Source: Paeniglutamicibacter antarcticus_C
GTDB lineage: Bacteria; Actinomycetota; Actinomycetes; Actinomycetales; Micrococcaceae
Assembly (NCBI RefSeq): GCF_039544305.1
Contig: NZ_BAABLK010000091.1
Location: forward strand, 26,494-90,493
DNA: 64,000 nucleotides
Direction: 5' to 3'
Below, in pieces: positions 43,297 through 52,420 of this stretch (positions are counted from its first letter, which is position 1; each line of letters begins with the position of its first letter). Under the pieces are notes generated by a model. It was not told where the DNA came from. It made no database searches and was given only the letters and a program-made list of their open reading frames with translations. The position numbers and the translations under genes were made by a program.

Positions 43297-45003
43297 CTAA
43301 GCCTCGAGCACTACCGGGACGATCATCGGCTTGCGGCGCAGCTTGCGCGAAACCCATGAACCGATCACCCGGCGCACGACCTGCTGCAGCTGCGCGGAGG
43401 TGTGCGCCGGGTTGTTGCGCACGGCCTCCTCGATGGCCTGGGCGATCTTCGGCTTGATCTCGTCAAAGACCGAGTCGTCCTCGGCCACGCCGCGGGCGTG
43501 GATCTCCGGTCCGGAGATCAGCTGGCCGGTCTGGCGGTTGATCACCGAGATCACCGAGATGAAGCCCTCCTCGGCCAGGGTGACGCGGTCCTTGAGGTCC
43601 TCGTCGGTGATGGTGCCGACCTTGGAGCCATCGACGTAGACGAACCCGCAGTCGACCTGGCCCACCAACTTGGCCACGCCGTCCTTGAGGTCAACGACCG
43701 AGCCGTCCTCGGTGAGCAGCACGTTCTCGGCAGGGACGCCTGACTGGGCGGCCAGGCGCGCGTTGGCGATCAGGTGGCGGGTTTCCCCGTGCACCGGCAT
43801 CACGTTCAGCGGCTGGACGATGTTGTAGCAGTAGAGCAGCTCGCCGGCCGAGGCGTGCCCGGAGACGTGCACCTTGGCCATGCCCTTGTGGATCACGTCC
43901 GCGCCCAGGCGCATCAGCCCGTTGATCACGCGGAACACCGAGTTCTCGTTGCCCGGGATCAGCGAGGACGCCAAGATGACGGTGTCGCCTGGGCCGACCT
44001 GGATGCGGTGGTCGCCGGTGGCCATGCGCGAGAGCGCAGCCATTGGCTCGCCCTGCGAACCGGTGGACATCAGCACCACCTTGTTGTCCGGCAGCTTGTC
44101 CACGTTCTTCATGTCCACCAGGATCCCGGCGGGGATGTGCAGGTAGCCAAGCTTCTCGGCGATCGTCATGTTGCGCACCATCGAGCGGCCGATGAAGGCG
44201 ACCTTGCGGCCGTGGACCTGGGCGGCGTCGATGACCTGCTGCACGCGGTGCATGTGCGAGGAGAAGGAGGCGACGATGATGCGCTTGCGCGCCTGGCCGA
44301 AGAGGCCCTCGAGCACCGGGCCGATTTCCTTTTCCGCGGTGGTGAAGCCGGGGACGTCCGCGTTGGTGGAGTCGGTCATGAACAGATCCACGCCCTCGTC
44401 CGCCAGGCGGGCGAAGTGGCGCAGGTCGGTGATGCGGCCATCCAGGGGCAGCTGGTCCATCTTGAAGTCACCGGTGTGTAGCACGGAGCCGGCACTGGTG
44501 CGGATGAAGACGGCAAGCGCGTCCGGGATCGAGTGGTTCACTGCCACATATTCGGTCTCGAACGGGCCGAATGTCTCGACGTCGCCCTCGGCTACCTGGC
44601 GCAGCACCGGCTTGATGCGGTGCTCCTCCAGCTTCGCCGAGATCAGCGCGAGGGTCAGGCGCGAGCCGATCAGCGGGATGTCCGCGCGCAGTCGCAGAAG
44701 GTACGGTACGGCACCGATGTGGTCCTCGTGGCCGTGGGTGAGCACGACGCCGACGATGTCATCGAGGCGGTCCTTGATGTAGCTGAAATCGGGCAGGATA
44801 ACGTCCACGCCGGGCTGGTGCTCCTCGGGGAAGAGCAGCCCGCAGTCGACGATCAGCAATTTGCCGTCGATTTCGAAGACGGCCATGTTCCGCCCGATCT
44901 CACCCAGGCCACCGAGCGGCACGATGCGCAGGGTTCCCTTGTCAAGCTTCGGCGGAAGGTTGTGCAGCACCGTATCGGTGCCCACGTTGGAGGAATCGGT
45001 CAT
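43297..45003 (-). CDS. rnj: ribonuclease J
   Basis: A 568-residue metallo-beta-lactamase/beta-CASP nuclease with 5'-exo and endo activity, used in mRNA decay and rRNA maturation. The metal motif HGHEDHIG has His90, His92, Asp94 and His95; GDFKMDQLP, the beta-CASP motifs (STGSQGEPMAALSRM, HVSGHASAGEL, PVHGE) and a C-terminal RNA-binding domain are intact. It follows dapA by 15 bases, the usual actinobacterial order. Confidence 0.97.
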   Translation of the reverse strand: MTDSSNVGTDTVLHNLPPKLDKGTLRIVPLGGLGEIGRNMAVFEIDGKLLIVDCGLLFPEEHQPGVDVILPDFSYIKDRLDDIVGVVLTHGHEDHIGAVPYLLRLRADIPLIGSRLTLALISAKLEEHRIKPVLRQVAEGDVETFGPFETEYVAVNHSIPDALAVFIRTSAGSVLHTGDFKMDQLPLDGRITDLRHFARLADEGVDLFMTDSTNADVPGFTTAEKEIGPVLEGLFGQARKRIIVASFSSHMHRVQQVIDAAQVHGRKVAFIGRSMVRNMTIAEKLGYLHIPAGILVDMKNVDKLPDNKVVLMSTGSQGEPMAALSRMATGDHRIQVGPGDTVILASSLIPGNENSVFRVINGLMRLGADVIHKGMAKVHVSGHASAGELLYCYNIVQPLNVMPVHGETRHLIANARLAAQSGVPAENVLLTEDGSVVDLKDGVAKLVGQVDCGFVYVDGSKVGTITDEDLKDRVTLAEEGFISVISVINRQTGQLISGPEIHARGVAEDDSVFDEIKPKIAQAIEEAVRNNPAHTSAQLQQVVRRVIGSWVSRKLRRKPMIVPVVLEA

Positions 45004-45018
45004 GAATTACTTACCTTT

Positions 45019-45936
45019 CTAGAGCTCCCATCCGCCCTCGCGCAAATCGGTGCGGATGGATTCGAGTTCCGTTTCCGACGGTGCCACAAGCGGCAGCCGG
45101 ACCACGGTGTTCGGCAGGACACCCTGCCAGTGAAGTATGTGTTTTGCCGTCACGGCGCCCTGGGCATGGCCCATCACGGCGCGCTGGATCGGGTCGAGTT
45201 CGAAGTGCGTGGCCCGTGCGGTGGCCAGGTCCCCGGCGAGCATCGCGTCGACCAGGGTGCGGTACTTGGCGGCGGCAACGTGTGCGCTCACCGAGACCAC
45301 GCCGACCGCGCCCGCGGCCATCAGCGGCAGGGTCAGTCCGTCATCGCCGGAGTACACGTCCAGGTCGGTGTTAGCCAGCACGGTGGTAGTCGACTGGTAG
45401 TCGGCCTTGGCATCCTTCAGTGCGACGACCAGAGGGTTCTTGGCAAGGGCGATGATCGTTTCCGGTGCCATGGCAATGCCGGCGCGTCCGGGGATGTCAT
45501 AGAGCATCACCGGCAGCTGCACTGCATCGATGATTGCCTCGACGTGGGCAATGACACCTGCCTGGGAAGGCTTGTTGTAGTACGGGGCGGTGACAAGGAT
45601 GCCGTGGACCCCTGCGTCCTTCGCGGCGAGGGAAAGCCTGATCGAGTGCGCGGTGTCATTGGTGGTGGAACCGGCCAAGACCTTGGCACGATCCCCGACC
45701 GCCTTGACCACGGTGGCGAACATCTCAACGTTTTCCGGGTCGGTCAATGTCGAGGTCTCCCCCGTGGTTCCGGTGACGACCAGCCCGTCGCAGCCCTCGT
45801 CGACAAGCTTGTTGGCCAGCTTCGCGGCCGAGACATAGTCGACCTCCCCGTTGTCCTTGAAAGGGGTCACCATGGCGGTGAGCACGGTTCCGAAGGTGTG
45901 GTTCTTGCCCGGGGTATGCAACGCAGTTTCAGCCAT
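45019..45936 (-). CDS. dapA: 4-hydroxy-tetrahydrodipicolinate synthase
   Basis: A 305-residue TIM-barrel aldolase joining pyruvate and aspartate semialdehyde, first step of the DAP/lysine branch. TGTTGETSTL, the catalytic Tyr146 in LYDIPGRAG and Schiff-base Lys174 in VALKDAK are present. ATG 45936 is set by TAACGT seven bases upstream. The longer frame to 45987 is rejected. First gene of dapA-rnj. Confidence 0.97.
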   Translation of the reverse strand: MAETALHTPGKNHTFGTVLTAMVTPFKDNGEVDYVSAAKLANKLVDEGCDGLVVTGTTGETSTLTDPENVEMFATVVKAVGDRAKVLAGSTTNDTAHSIRLSLAAKDAGVHGILVTAPYYNKPSQAGVIAHVEAIIDAVQLPVMLYDIPGRAGIAMAPETIIALAKNPLVVALKDAKADYQSTTTVLANTDLDVYSGDDGLTLPLMAAGAVGVVSVSAHVAAAKYRTLVDAMLAGDLATARATHFELDPIQRAVMGHAQGAVTAKHILHWQGVLPNTVVRLPLVAPSETELESIRTDLREGGWEL

Positions 45937-45943
45937 GACACCA

Positions 45944-45949
45944 ACGTTA
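45944..45949 (-). promoter_or_regulatory. dapA: -10 box of a leaderless promoter for dapA
   Basis: TAACGT on the minus strand, seven bases before the dapA ATG. Confidence 0.55.
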
Positions 45950-45988
45950 CACTTTGAGCGCACCAAGGGATGATTCCTCCTGTGCATT

Positions 45989-45994
45989 TAGGCT
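45989..45994 (+). promoter_or_regulatory. -10 box of a leaderless promoter
   Basis: TAGGCT, six bases before the ATG at 46001. Its position, 40 bases from the divergent dapA box, means the two promoters are back to back. Confidence 0.55.
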
Positions 45995-46000
45995 GTAAAG

Positions 46001-47245
46001 ATGACGCATTTCTCCTCCCCCGTTGCCGGCGCACGGAGCGCCCCCGGGGCCGGAAGCGGCATCGGCACCCGCCTCGCCGGGGTCGACGCAGCACGCGGGA
46101 TCGCGCTCCTGGGCATGATTGCGGTGCACATCGTGCCCCTTGCTCTCACCACCGAAGCCGGGGAAACGGAATCCACGTGGGCGGCCGAGCTTTTTGCCGG
46201 GAGGTCCTCCGCGCTGTTCGTACTGCTGTCCGGGGTCGGGCTCGGCCTGCTTTCCGGCGGCCAATCGCGGCTTGGCGGTGCCGGGTTGGCGCAGGTGCGC
46301 CGCTCGGTGGCCGTGCGGGCGTTGCTGGTCTTCGTGCTGGGATTGGGGTTGGGGCTGCTGGAGACCCATGTGGCGGTGATCCTGGTGCACTACGGACTGC
46401 TGTTCATCTTCGCGATCCCTTTCCTTGGCGCCGGTGCCCGCACCCTGGGGTTCTGGGCCGCCGGCTGGCTGCTGCTCTCCCCGCTGGCCCTCTACCTGCT
46501 GCGCCCCTGGCTCGTCGGGTCGATGGAGCTGTTCCGGCTGGGCGCCTCCCCGCTGCCCCAGGATCTGGCAACCCCCTCGGTGTTCCTCGCCGATGTGTTC
46601 GTCACCGGCTACTACCCGCTGGTGATCTGGTTCGGTTTCATCCTGGCCGGGCTGTGCGTGGGCCGCCTGGCGCTGGGGCGCCGGCCGGTCGCCCTGGCGT
46701 TGGCGGTGGGCGGCACAGGGCTCGCGGTTAGCACAAAGCTGCTCTCTGGATGGCTGCTGGCCTCCGAAGGCGCGCTGAAGTCCTTGGCCTTGGCGACCGG
46801 GGCCCCGTCCCGGGAGCTCTCGGTGGGGTTGGTGACGGGGCAGGGGCTTGAGGGGGCCATGGACACCCCCTGGTTCCTCGGGGTTTCGGCGCCGCATTCC
46901 GGTGCCCCGTTTGATGCATTGCATGTGACCGGCTGCGCACTGGCGGCCCTTGGCGCCGCACAGCTGCTGTGCATGGCGCTGACCGCGTTGCTCTCCAAAG
47001 CCGGGGAGGTGCTGCTGTGGCCGTTGACCGGCGCCGGCGCGGCAACGCTCACCCTCTATGCCGGACATCTGGTGGCACTTGACCTGTTGAGCGAGGTGAG
47101 CGCGGATGCCGCGGACATCACGGTGTTCATCGGATACTGCGTTGCCTGCCTGGTGTTCGGGCTCGTGGTGAAGATCACGGGCCGGCGCGGACCGTTGGAA
47201 GCATTGGTACATTCGACCTCCCGGACGCTGGGGCGCAGCACGTAG
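46001..47245 (+). CDS. DUF418/DUF1624-type membrane acyltransferase-like protein
   Basis: A 414-residue membrane protein with about ten helices. It begins with RLAGVDAARGIALLGMIAVHIVP, the hallmark of heparan-alpha-glucosaminide acetyltransferase-like (DUF1624) and DUF418 proteins, and ends with GPLEALVHSTSRTLG, like the C-terminal GPLE motif of DUF418. Such proteins may acylate cell-envelope sugars, but the substrate is unknown. It is alone on the plus strand between dapA and gntK. Confidence 0.83.
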   Translation: MTHFSSPVAGARSAPGAGSGIGTRLAGVDAARGIALLGMIAVHIVPLALTTEAGETESTWAAELFAGRSSALFVLLSGVGLGLLSGGQSRLGGAGLAQVRRSVAVRALLVFVLGLGLGLLETHVAVILVHYGLLFIFAIPFLGAGARTLGFWAAGWLLLSPLALYLLRPWLVGSMELFRLGASPLPQDLATPSVFLADVFVTGYYPLVIWFGFILAGLCVGRLALGRRPVALALAVGGTGLAVSTKLLSGWLLASEGALKSLALATGAPSRELSVGLVTGQGLEGAMDTPWFLGVSAPHSGAPFDALHVTGCALAALGAAQLLCMALTALLSKAGEVLLWPLTGAGAATLTLYAGHLVALDLLSEVSADAADITVFIGYCVACLVFGLVVKITGRRGPLEALVHSTSRTLGRST

Positions 47246-47310
47246 CGCCCGGGAAAAAACTCCGGGAAACAGCTGCTGACTTTGGCGGCCCGCGGTGCCA
47301 TCATGGGCAT

Positions 47311-47853
47311 ATGGGCGACACGGGCGCGGCAGCTGCAGACGATCCACGGGTATTGGTTCTCATGGGGGTCTCAAGCAGCGGCAAGACCACTGTTGCCAAA
47401 TTGCTGGCAAAGCACCTGGGCTGGGACTACGAAGAGGGCGACGAGCTTCACCCGCAATCAAACGTGGACAAGATGCATGCCGGGCACCCGCTGACCGACG
47501 AGGACCGTTGGCCATGGCTGGAAAAAGTCGCCGATTGGATCGAAAAGGAAACCGACGCCGGGAAGAACGGCATCATCACGTGTTCGGCGTTGAAGCGCTC
47601 CTATCGCGATGTGCTCGATCGCCGGGGTGCGGGAGTTCTTTTCGTCTACCTTGCGGGGTCCAGGAAGCTGATCGGGGAGCGCATGGCGGCCCGGCACGGG
47701 CATTTCATGCCCACAAGCCTGTTGGATAGCCAATTTGCCGACCTCGAGGAACCCGCGCGGGACGAACCTTCGATGGAGATCGACATCGGTCCCTCGCCGG
47801 AACAAATCACCCAAGCCATCATCGATGAACTGGGACTGGATACCCGTACCTGA
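47311..47853 (+). CDS. gntK: gluconokinase
   Basis: A 180-residue P-loop kinase making 6-phosphogluconate from gluconate. Walker A GVSSSGKTT at 19-27, EGDELHPQSNVDKMHAGHPLTDEDRWPWL and CSALKRSYRD are diagnostic of GntK. It lies 11 bases before a gluconate permease, so the pair takes up and activates gluconate for the pentose phosphate or Entner-Doudoroff route. No gntR-type regulator is beside it. Confidence 0.95.
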   Translation: MGDTGAAAADDPRVLVLMGVSSSGKTTVAKLLAKHLGWDYEEGDELHPQSNVDKMHAGHPLTDEDRWPWLEKVADWIEKETDAGKNGIITCSALKRSYRDVLDRRGAGVLFVYLAGSRKLIGERMAARHGHFMPTSLLDSQFADLEEPARDEPSMEIDIGPSPEQITQAIIDELGLDTRT

Positions 47854-47864
47854 ACGGAAGAACC

Positions 47865-49388
47865 ATGTATACCTTGAGCATGGCCGTTGGCATCCTCGCC
47901 GATACGACCACAGACAAAATGAACGAACCGTGGGACTCACACGACACCTTGGTGATCATCGTCGCTGCCCTGGGCATCGCGCTGGTGGTCGTCTTGATCA
48001 TCTGGGCCAAGATGCACGCTTTCCTGGCCTTGACCATCGCCGCATTGCTGGTCGGGATCTTTTCCGGCATCCCGCTGGATACCGTCACCAAGTCCTACGA
48101 GACCGGGGTCGGCGGCGTCCTGGGGTACGTCGGGGTGCTGATCGCGTTGGGGGCAATGCTGGGCAAGCTGCTCGGCGACTCCGGCGGCGCCGACAAGATC
48201 GTTGACACCTTGCTGCATGGCAGCAAGGCCTCCCTTCCGTGGAAGATGGCGTTGATCGCCGGAATCATCGGGATCCCGATGTTCTTCGAGGTCGGGTTGG
48301 TCCTCCTGGTGCCGGTCATCATGCTTGCCGTCCACCGGTCCAAGGGTCCGGCCATGTTGCTGGCCATCCCGGCGTTGGCTGGCCTGTCCGTCCTGCACGG
48401 CTTCATCCCCCCGCACCCCGGCCCGGTGGCGGCTGTCGGGATCCTGCATGCGGACATCGGCATCACCTTGGCACTTGGCTTGTTGATTGCCGTCCCGACG
48501 GTGGCGATCGCCGGTCCGCTTTTCAGCCACCTTGCGGCCCGCTGGGTACCGATCGGTCCCGCCGGTGCGGGGCTCTCCTTCGTGGGCGCCGCCGCCGCCG
48601 GCACCGCCTCGGATGAACAACGATCCACGGGAGGAACCACCACCACGGCGGGCAAGCACCATACCGGCGCCACCTCTGGATCCGGGCATCCCGCCGGCGC
48701 CAAGGACCCGGAGGCAAAACGCGTGCCCTCGTTCGGGTGGACACTGTTCACGGTGCTCTCCCCGGTGGTGCTGATGCTGCTCAAGGCGGCGGCGGACTTG
48801 TGGCTCGATCAGGACAGCTCCCTGTACAAGGTGCTGAACATCATCGGAGACCCGGTGGTGGCCCTGTTGATCGCGGTGTTGCTGGCCATGGTCACCTTCG
48901 GTACGGCCGTTGGCTTCAGTGCCAAGGCCCTGGGCAAGAAGATCGGCGAAAGCCTGCTTCCCATCGTGGGTGTCATGCTCATCGTGGGTGCCGGCGGCGG
49001 ATTCAAGCAGGTCCTCGTCGATGGGGGCACCGGCCTGGCGATCAGGAAGGTCGCCGTGGCGTTGAGCCTTTCCGCGTTGGTGCTGGGTTGGATCGTTGCG
49101 GTGCTGATCCGCGTGTCGACCGGTTCGGCGACCGTTGCCACGGTCACGGCCGCGGGCATCGTCGCCCCGCTGGCCGCCGGCTTGCCGCCAGCCCAACTGG
49201 CCTTGGTGGTCCTGTCCGTCGGGGCCGGTTCGTTGTTCTTCTCCCACGTGAACGATGCGGGGTTCTGGCTGGTCAAGGAGTACTTCGGGATGACCATCTG
49301 GGAGACGATCAAGACCTGGTCGGTGATGGAAACCCTGATTTCAGTGATCGGCCTGCTGCTGACGATGTTGCTGGCGGTCTTTGTCTAG
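47865..49388 (+). CDS. GntP family gluconate:H+ symporter
   Basis: A 507-residue permease with about 12-14 membrane helices. The GntP signature is seen in GFIPPHPGPVAAVGILHADIG and in the C-terminal HVNDAGFWLVKEYFGM. A central loop at about 245-285 is long and Gly/Thr/His-rich (STGGTTTTAGKHHTGATSG), unlike the shorter loop usual in the family. Substrate is inferred from gntK just upstream. Confidence 0.92.
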   Translation: MYTLSMAVGILADTTTDKMNEPWDSHDTLVIIVAALGIALVVVLIIWAKMHAFLALTIAALLVGIFSGIPLDTVTKSYETGVGGVLGYVGVLIALGAMLGKLLGDSGGADKIVDTLLHGSKASLPWKMALIAGIIGIPMFFEVGLVLLVPVIMLAVHRSKGPAMLLAIPALAGLSVLHGFIPPHPGPVAAVGILHADIGITLALGLLIAVPTVAIAGPLFSHLAARWVPIGPAGAGLSFVGAAAAGTASDEQRSTGGTTTTAGKHHTGATSGSGHPAGAKDPEAKRVPSFGWTLFTVLSPVVLMLLKAAADLWLDQDSSLYKVLNIIGDPVVALLIAVLLAMVTFGTAVGFSAKALGKKIGESLLPIVGVMLIVGAGGGFKQVLVDGGTGLAIRKVAVALSLSALVLGWIVAVLIRVSTGSATVATVTAAGIVAPLAAGLPPAQLALVVLSVGAGSLFFSHVNDAGFWLVKEYFGMTIWETIKTWSVMETLISVIGLLLTMLLAVFV

Positions 49389-49488
49389 CTTTTGCAACCG
49401 CGAAGTACTGAACCAGGCTCCGGCCAGCAACCATGTTCCTGATTCGTGGGATGCCTTGGAGTCCACGGTGGGGGGTGCAGGTTTCGCT

Positions 49489-50172
49489 TTAGTGTGTGCC
49501 CTGGACCGTGGTGATGGATATTGCCGGGGTTAGGTCCAACTGTGTGTTCTCGATTGCCGACTCGATGCCGACAGCCAGTCGGCCACTGGCGGCGCGCAGC
49601 GAGTCGGTGGGGAACCAGAGACGATCGGGCCGGACCAGGATCAGCAGGCCATCATGGTTTCCCACCGGAGCGAAGGTTTCGTCGTGGTCGAAGAACTGCG
49701 GTAGTCCCAGTTCGGTCGATAGCCGCTCAGCCGCTGAGGGCACGTCGGCAACGGCGATTCCGATTTCGCTGATCGAGAGGATGAGCGGGTTTTCCTGGTC
49801 GCCGGTTTCGAGATTGGCGTCTGCATCGCGGGCGATGAACTCCAAAATGATGTCTTCCGGTCCCAAAAAATATACAGATCGTGAGTCCCACCCGCCTGAG
49901 CCGGCAAAGGTCTCCTGGCCGTTTTTCGCAAGCAGAGGGACCCGCGCACCGAGCCAGGCGTGCGCCCTCTCGAACTCCGAGGGCAGGATTCCAAAGGCCA
50001 GATGGTGCACGCCGTTAAACGCGTCTCCTTGGGTCAACGACAATCGGCTCGAGCCGGCGGAAACCACTGCATGATCCGTGTCCTGATCGACAGGCATTCC
50101 CAAGACGTCGCGGTAGAACCTCACGGCCCCAGCGAGATCGTGAACCGTGAGCGCGACGTTCAGAATCTTCAT
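49489..50172 (-). CDS. VOC family protein, two-domain
   Basis: A 227-residue protein of two glyoxalase/extradiol-type halves: MKILNVALTVHDLAGAVRFYRDVLGMPV starts the first and LSISEIGIAVADVPSAAERLSTELGLPQF starts the second. Metal ligands fit His57-58 in GVHHLAFG and a Glu in ILEF. The reaction is unknown. ATG 50172 matches the start of the fold; the frame runs on upstream without recognisable sequence. It borders a decayed region. Confidence 0.85.
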   Translation of the reverse strand: MKILNVALTVHDLAGAVRFYRDVLGMPVDQDTDHAVVSAGSSRLSLTQGDAFNGVHHLAFGILPSEFERAHAWLGARVPLLAKNGQETFAGSGGWDSRSVYFLGPEDIILEFIARDADANLETGDQENPLILSISEIGIAVADVPSAAERLSTELGLPQFFDHDETFAPVGNHDGLLILVRPDRLWFPTDSLRAASGRLAVGIESAIENTQLDLTPAISITTVQGTH

Positions 50173-50539
50173 GACTGCACCTTCAGCGTTGATCGGGACC
50201 AGGCTCCCCCCGACGATGAACCGGAGAGCCGGAGATGTGCCCTCCACGGTACGTGCAACCCATCCAAACATCGAGCTCCGTCCCGGGACGAAATGATTCG
50301 TGGCCGAGGTGTCCGGGAAACTGCGCCCTTGGCGCAACGGTGGTCCTCCGGCCAAACGTTTCGCCACCGTGCAGGGCGTTATCGAGCCGGCCTCCCCCGG
50401 CACCGGCATGACACCCAATAGGCCTGCCCGGATCGCGGGGCCGGCCCCAAATCGCCGTGAAGTGCGCTAGCCTGCGGTCACGCCCCTGATCAGCCGTTCC
50501 ATCCAGACAGCGGCTGACAGCGTATCCATAGGCTGGTCC
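50173..50539. other. intergenic region without recognisable gene
   Basis: Open frames here lack recognisable domains. The last 70 bases may hold the degraded N-terminus of the SRPBCC pseudogene; nothing else is supported. Confidence 0.4.
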
Positions 50540-50946
50540 ATGCCAGTACCCCCGGACCGGCTCTGGTGGGGCCTCACCAACCCAAGCGCACTGCCCCACT
50601 GGATGGGAATCCTCACGTCGGGATCGTTCGTCGCCGGCAATTGCGCAACCATCGAGCACGCGGATGAGTATTCCTGCGTGAGCCGGATCTTGGAATGCGA
50701 ACCGGAAAAACTGCTGGGCACGACGTGCATGTTCCTGGACGAACCGCTCTCGCAGGTGCGGATCGAGCTCACCGGGGATGGCGATGAACCGGGTTGCTGC
50801 TGATGCATGACGGGCTCGGTGGCGAGGCGGCGAACTACTAGCCCGGCTGGCGTACCCACCTCTTGTATTTGGAAGGGCTTCTCTTGGGCCAACCACGTCC
50901 CCTCGCCGAGTTCTGGTCAACGTACCAGGAGCTTGCCGACGCGTGA
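50540..50946 (+). pseudogene. SRPBCC/AHSA1 family gene, frameshifted
   Basis: The first part reads VPPDRLWWGLTNPSALPHWMG, an SRPBCC ligand-binding fold start, and runs to VRIELTGDGDEPG. There the frame ends, and the family's C-terminal part continues in another frame from about 50794: LLLMHDGLGGEAANY, then a TAG at 50839-50841, then PGWRTHLLYLEGLLLG to a TGA at 50944. So one frameshift and one nonsense codon break the gene, and no good start codon is left. Confidence 0.75.
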
Positions 50947-51268
50947 GTCGACCGGACCCCCCTTCTTCAACGGCGGCAAGCCAAAGGAGTCCAGAGCCGG
51001 CATCCCACCGGATCGGGTCCGGTGGAGTGGTCCGCTGGGCCGCGGGACCGGGAGTGGCTCAGCTGCCTGGGTTCTTGGGGAACTAGGCCAGGGCGGATCC
51101 GAGGCGTGCTTGCACGCCAGCATCCAAATCCACCAGCGCCGAATCGATGTGGTTGGTTGAATTGGACGTCGCCCCTTGCCAATCGGACTTCATCACCAAC
51201 ATCTCCACTCACCAGAATGTGTTCCCGGCCCGGCCATCGACTTCCAGGACCACTTTCACGGCTTCGCC
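50947..51268. other. decayed region between two pseudogenes
   Basis: No intact gene. On the minus strand the frame of the next pseudogene continues to a stop at 51083-51085 with two nonsense codons in it, so part of this stretch may be its lost 3' end. Confidence 0.4.
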
Positions 51269-51695
51269 CTATCCCCACGAATTCTGAACTGCCTCGGTCC
51301 CCTGCCGCACGAAGGCAGCGGGAACTATGTGCAACGCAGCGCCCTCGCTTAACTGGGTAAACCCCCGGCGGGGTTCATCCGTTGCCAGGAATTCCTTCGG
51401 CACCACGTGGGCGGCGTAGCTCGGGATCGGCTGGCCTGGCGGATCACGCAGCAACGGTTCTGCATCCGCCCGCACCTGTATGTCGGTGCCTTCAAGGTGG
51501 TCGACGTACCTGATATTCGCTCCACTGCTGCACGTAGGTTGGAAACCGGGTCAGCTGGAACAGGTGGATCACCGGGCCGTCCACGATCTTGAAGGCCAAG
51601 GTTGTTTGGATGGGATTGGAGGATAACCGGCGTACCAAGGCGCCGGCCTTCTGGTCGTCCAGGTAGAACGACTCGATCTCCGTGGTGTGTGCCAT
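51269..51695 (-). pseudogene. frameshifted gene of unknown function
   Basis: A minus-strand frame starts MAHTTEIESFYLDDQKAGAL, runs through TRFPTYVQQWSEYQ and stops early. Removing one G restores YVDHLEGTDIQVRADAEPLLRDPPGQP and continues to a stop near 51269, about 141 residues in all. The two parts join smoothly in composition, so one single-base change seems to have broken it. Further sequence with nonsense codons follows. The family is not recognised. Confidence 0.6.
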
Positions 51696-51911
51696 CTGGC
51701 CAAGCTAGCAGCCAGGGGTTCGGTGCCGTTGAACACTTCTGGGCCCGGCGCCAAGGTGACCGGGTGCCAAGGCGCTACACCTCCAAGGAACCGTTCCCGC
51801 TCCAGTCAGGCAACAACAACGTGGTTCCAAGGGCTGATGCCATCAGTATCCAGGTCGCGGAGGTGCTTCTGGCCCTCACCCATCGACACCGCGGTGATTC
51901 CGGAACCTGGG

Positions 51912-52292
51912 TCATGCGCGCTTCCCGGTTTCAGGGAAGAGTCCCGGGGAGACCAGCTGCGTTCCGTCCATGGTTGCCGGGTGGATCGCCCGGACCCAAC
52001 CGATCTTCAGTTCGCCGTAGAGGTGCGGGAATTCCTCCCCGTCGCCCCCGTTCTCCCAACGGATCTGGGCCCCGGCATCGGCAATCGCGGCTTCATCAAG
52101 CTCCAGGACCACCAGCTGACCGGGATAGTCGGCATAGACCACGGAGGCAACCCTTCCCAGCTGCTCCGGCTCGGAGCAGTGGATGAAGCCGACCTCGGCG
52201 AGTGTCGCACCGCGCGTGGAACACCGGTACAGGCCTCCGACTTGGGCGGCTTCCCAATCCCAGAGTTCGGCCAGATGCAGGATTCGTCTCAT
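51912..52292 (-). CDS. DUF952 domain protein
   Basis: A 126-residue protein. The order ILHLAELWDWEAAQVGGLYRCSTRGATLAEVGFIHCSEPEQL, LVVLELD, and EEFPHLYGELKIGWV fits DUF952, a family with an ADP-ribosyltransferase-like fold and unknown function. The FIHCS motif is the most conserved part. TACACT six bases before the ATG indicates leaderless expression. It is divergent from the SDR gene. Confidence 0.9.
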   Translation of the reverse strand: MRRILHLAELWDWEAAQVGGLYRCSTRGATLAEVGFIHCSEPEQLGRVASVVYADYPGQLVVLELDEAAIADAGAQIRWENGGDGEEFPHLYGELKIGWVRAIHPATMDGTQLVSPGLFPETGKRA

Positions 52293-52298
52293 CCGACC

Positions 52299-52304
52299 AG
52301 TGTA
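52299..52304 (-). promoter_or_regulatory. -10 box of a leaderless promoter
   Basis: TACACT on the minus strand, six bases before the DUF952 ATG. Confidence 0.55.
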
Positions 52305-52408
52305 TGCATAGGACCGGACCCATCGGTGCGGATCATTCGCCGGTGACGGAATTCAACCGATGCCTCGGGGCCTCGACCTTGCCATTGTGGTGATGTATGC
52401 CCGATTGG

Positions 52409-52414
52409 TACGCT
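52409..52414 (+). promoter_or_regulatory. -10 box of a leaderless promoter
   Basis: TACGCT, six bases before the ATG at 52421; it argues against the earlier in-frame ATG at 52397. Confidence 0.5.
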
Positions 52415-52420
52415 TCGGCC

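Noticed and set aside
45947..47347. 466-codon minus-strand frame
   Set aside because: Antisense to the DUF418-like membrane protein; Gln/Arg/Gly-rich shadow composition.
47937..49247. 436-codon minus-strand frame
   Set aside because: Shadow of the GntP permease gene, with highly charged composition that mirrors membrane codons.
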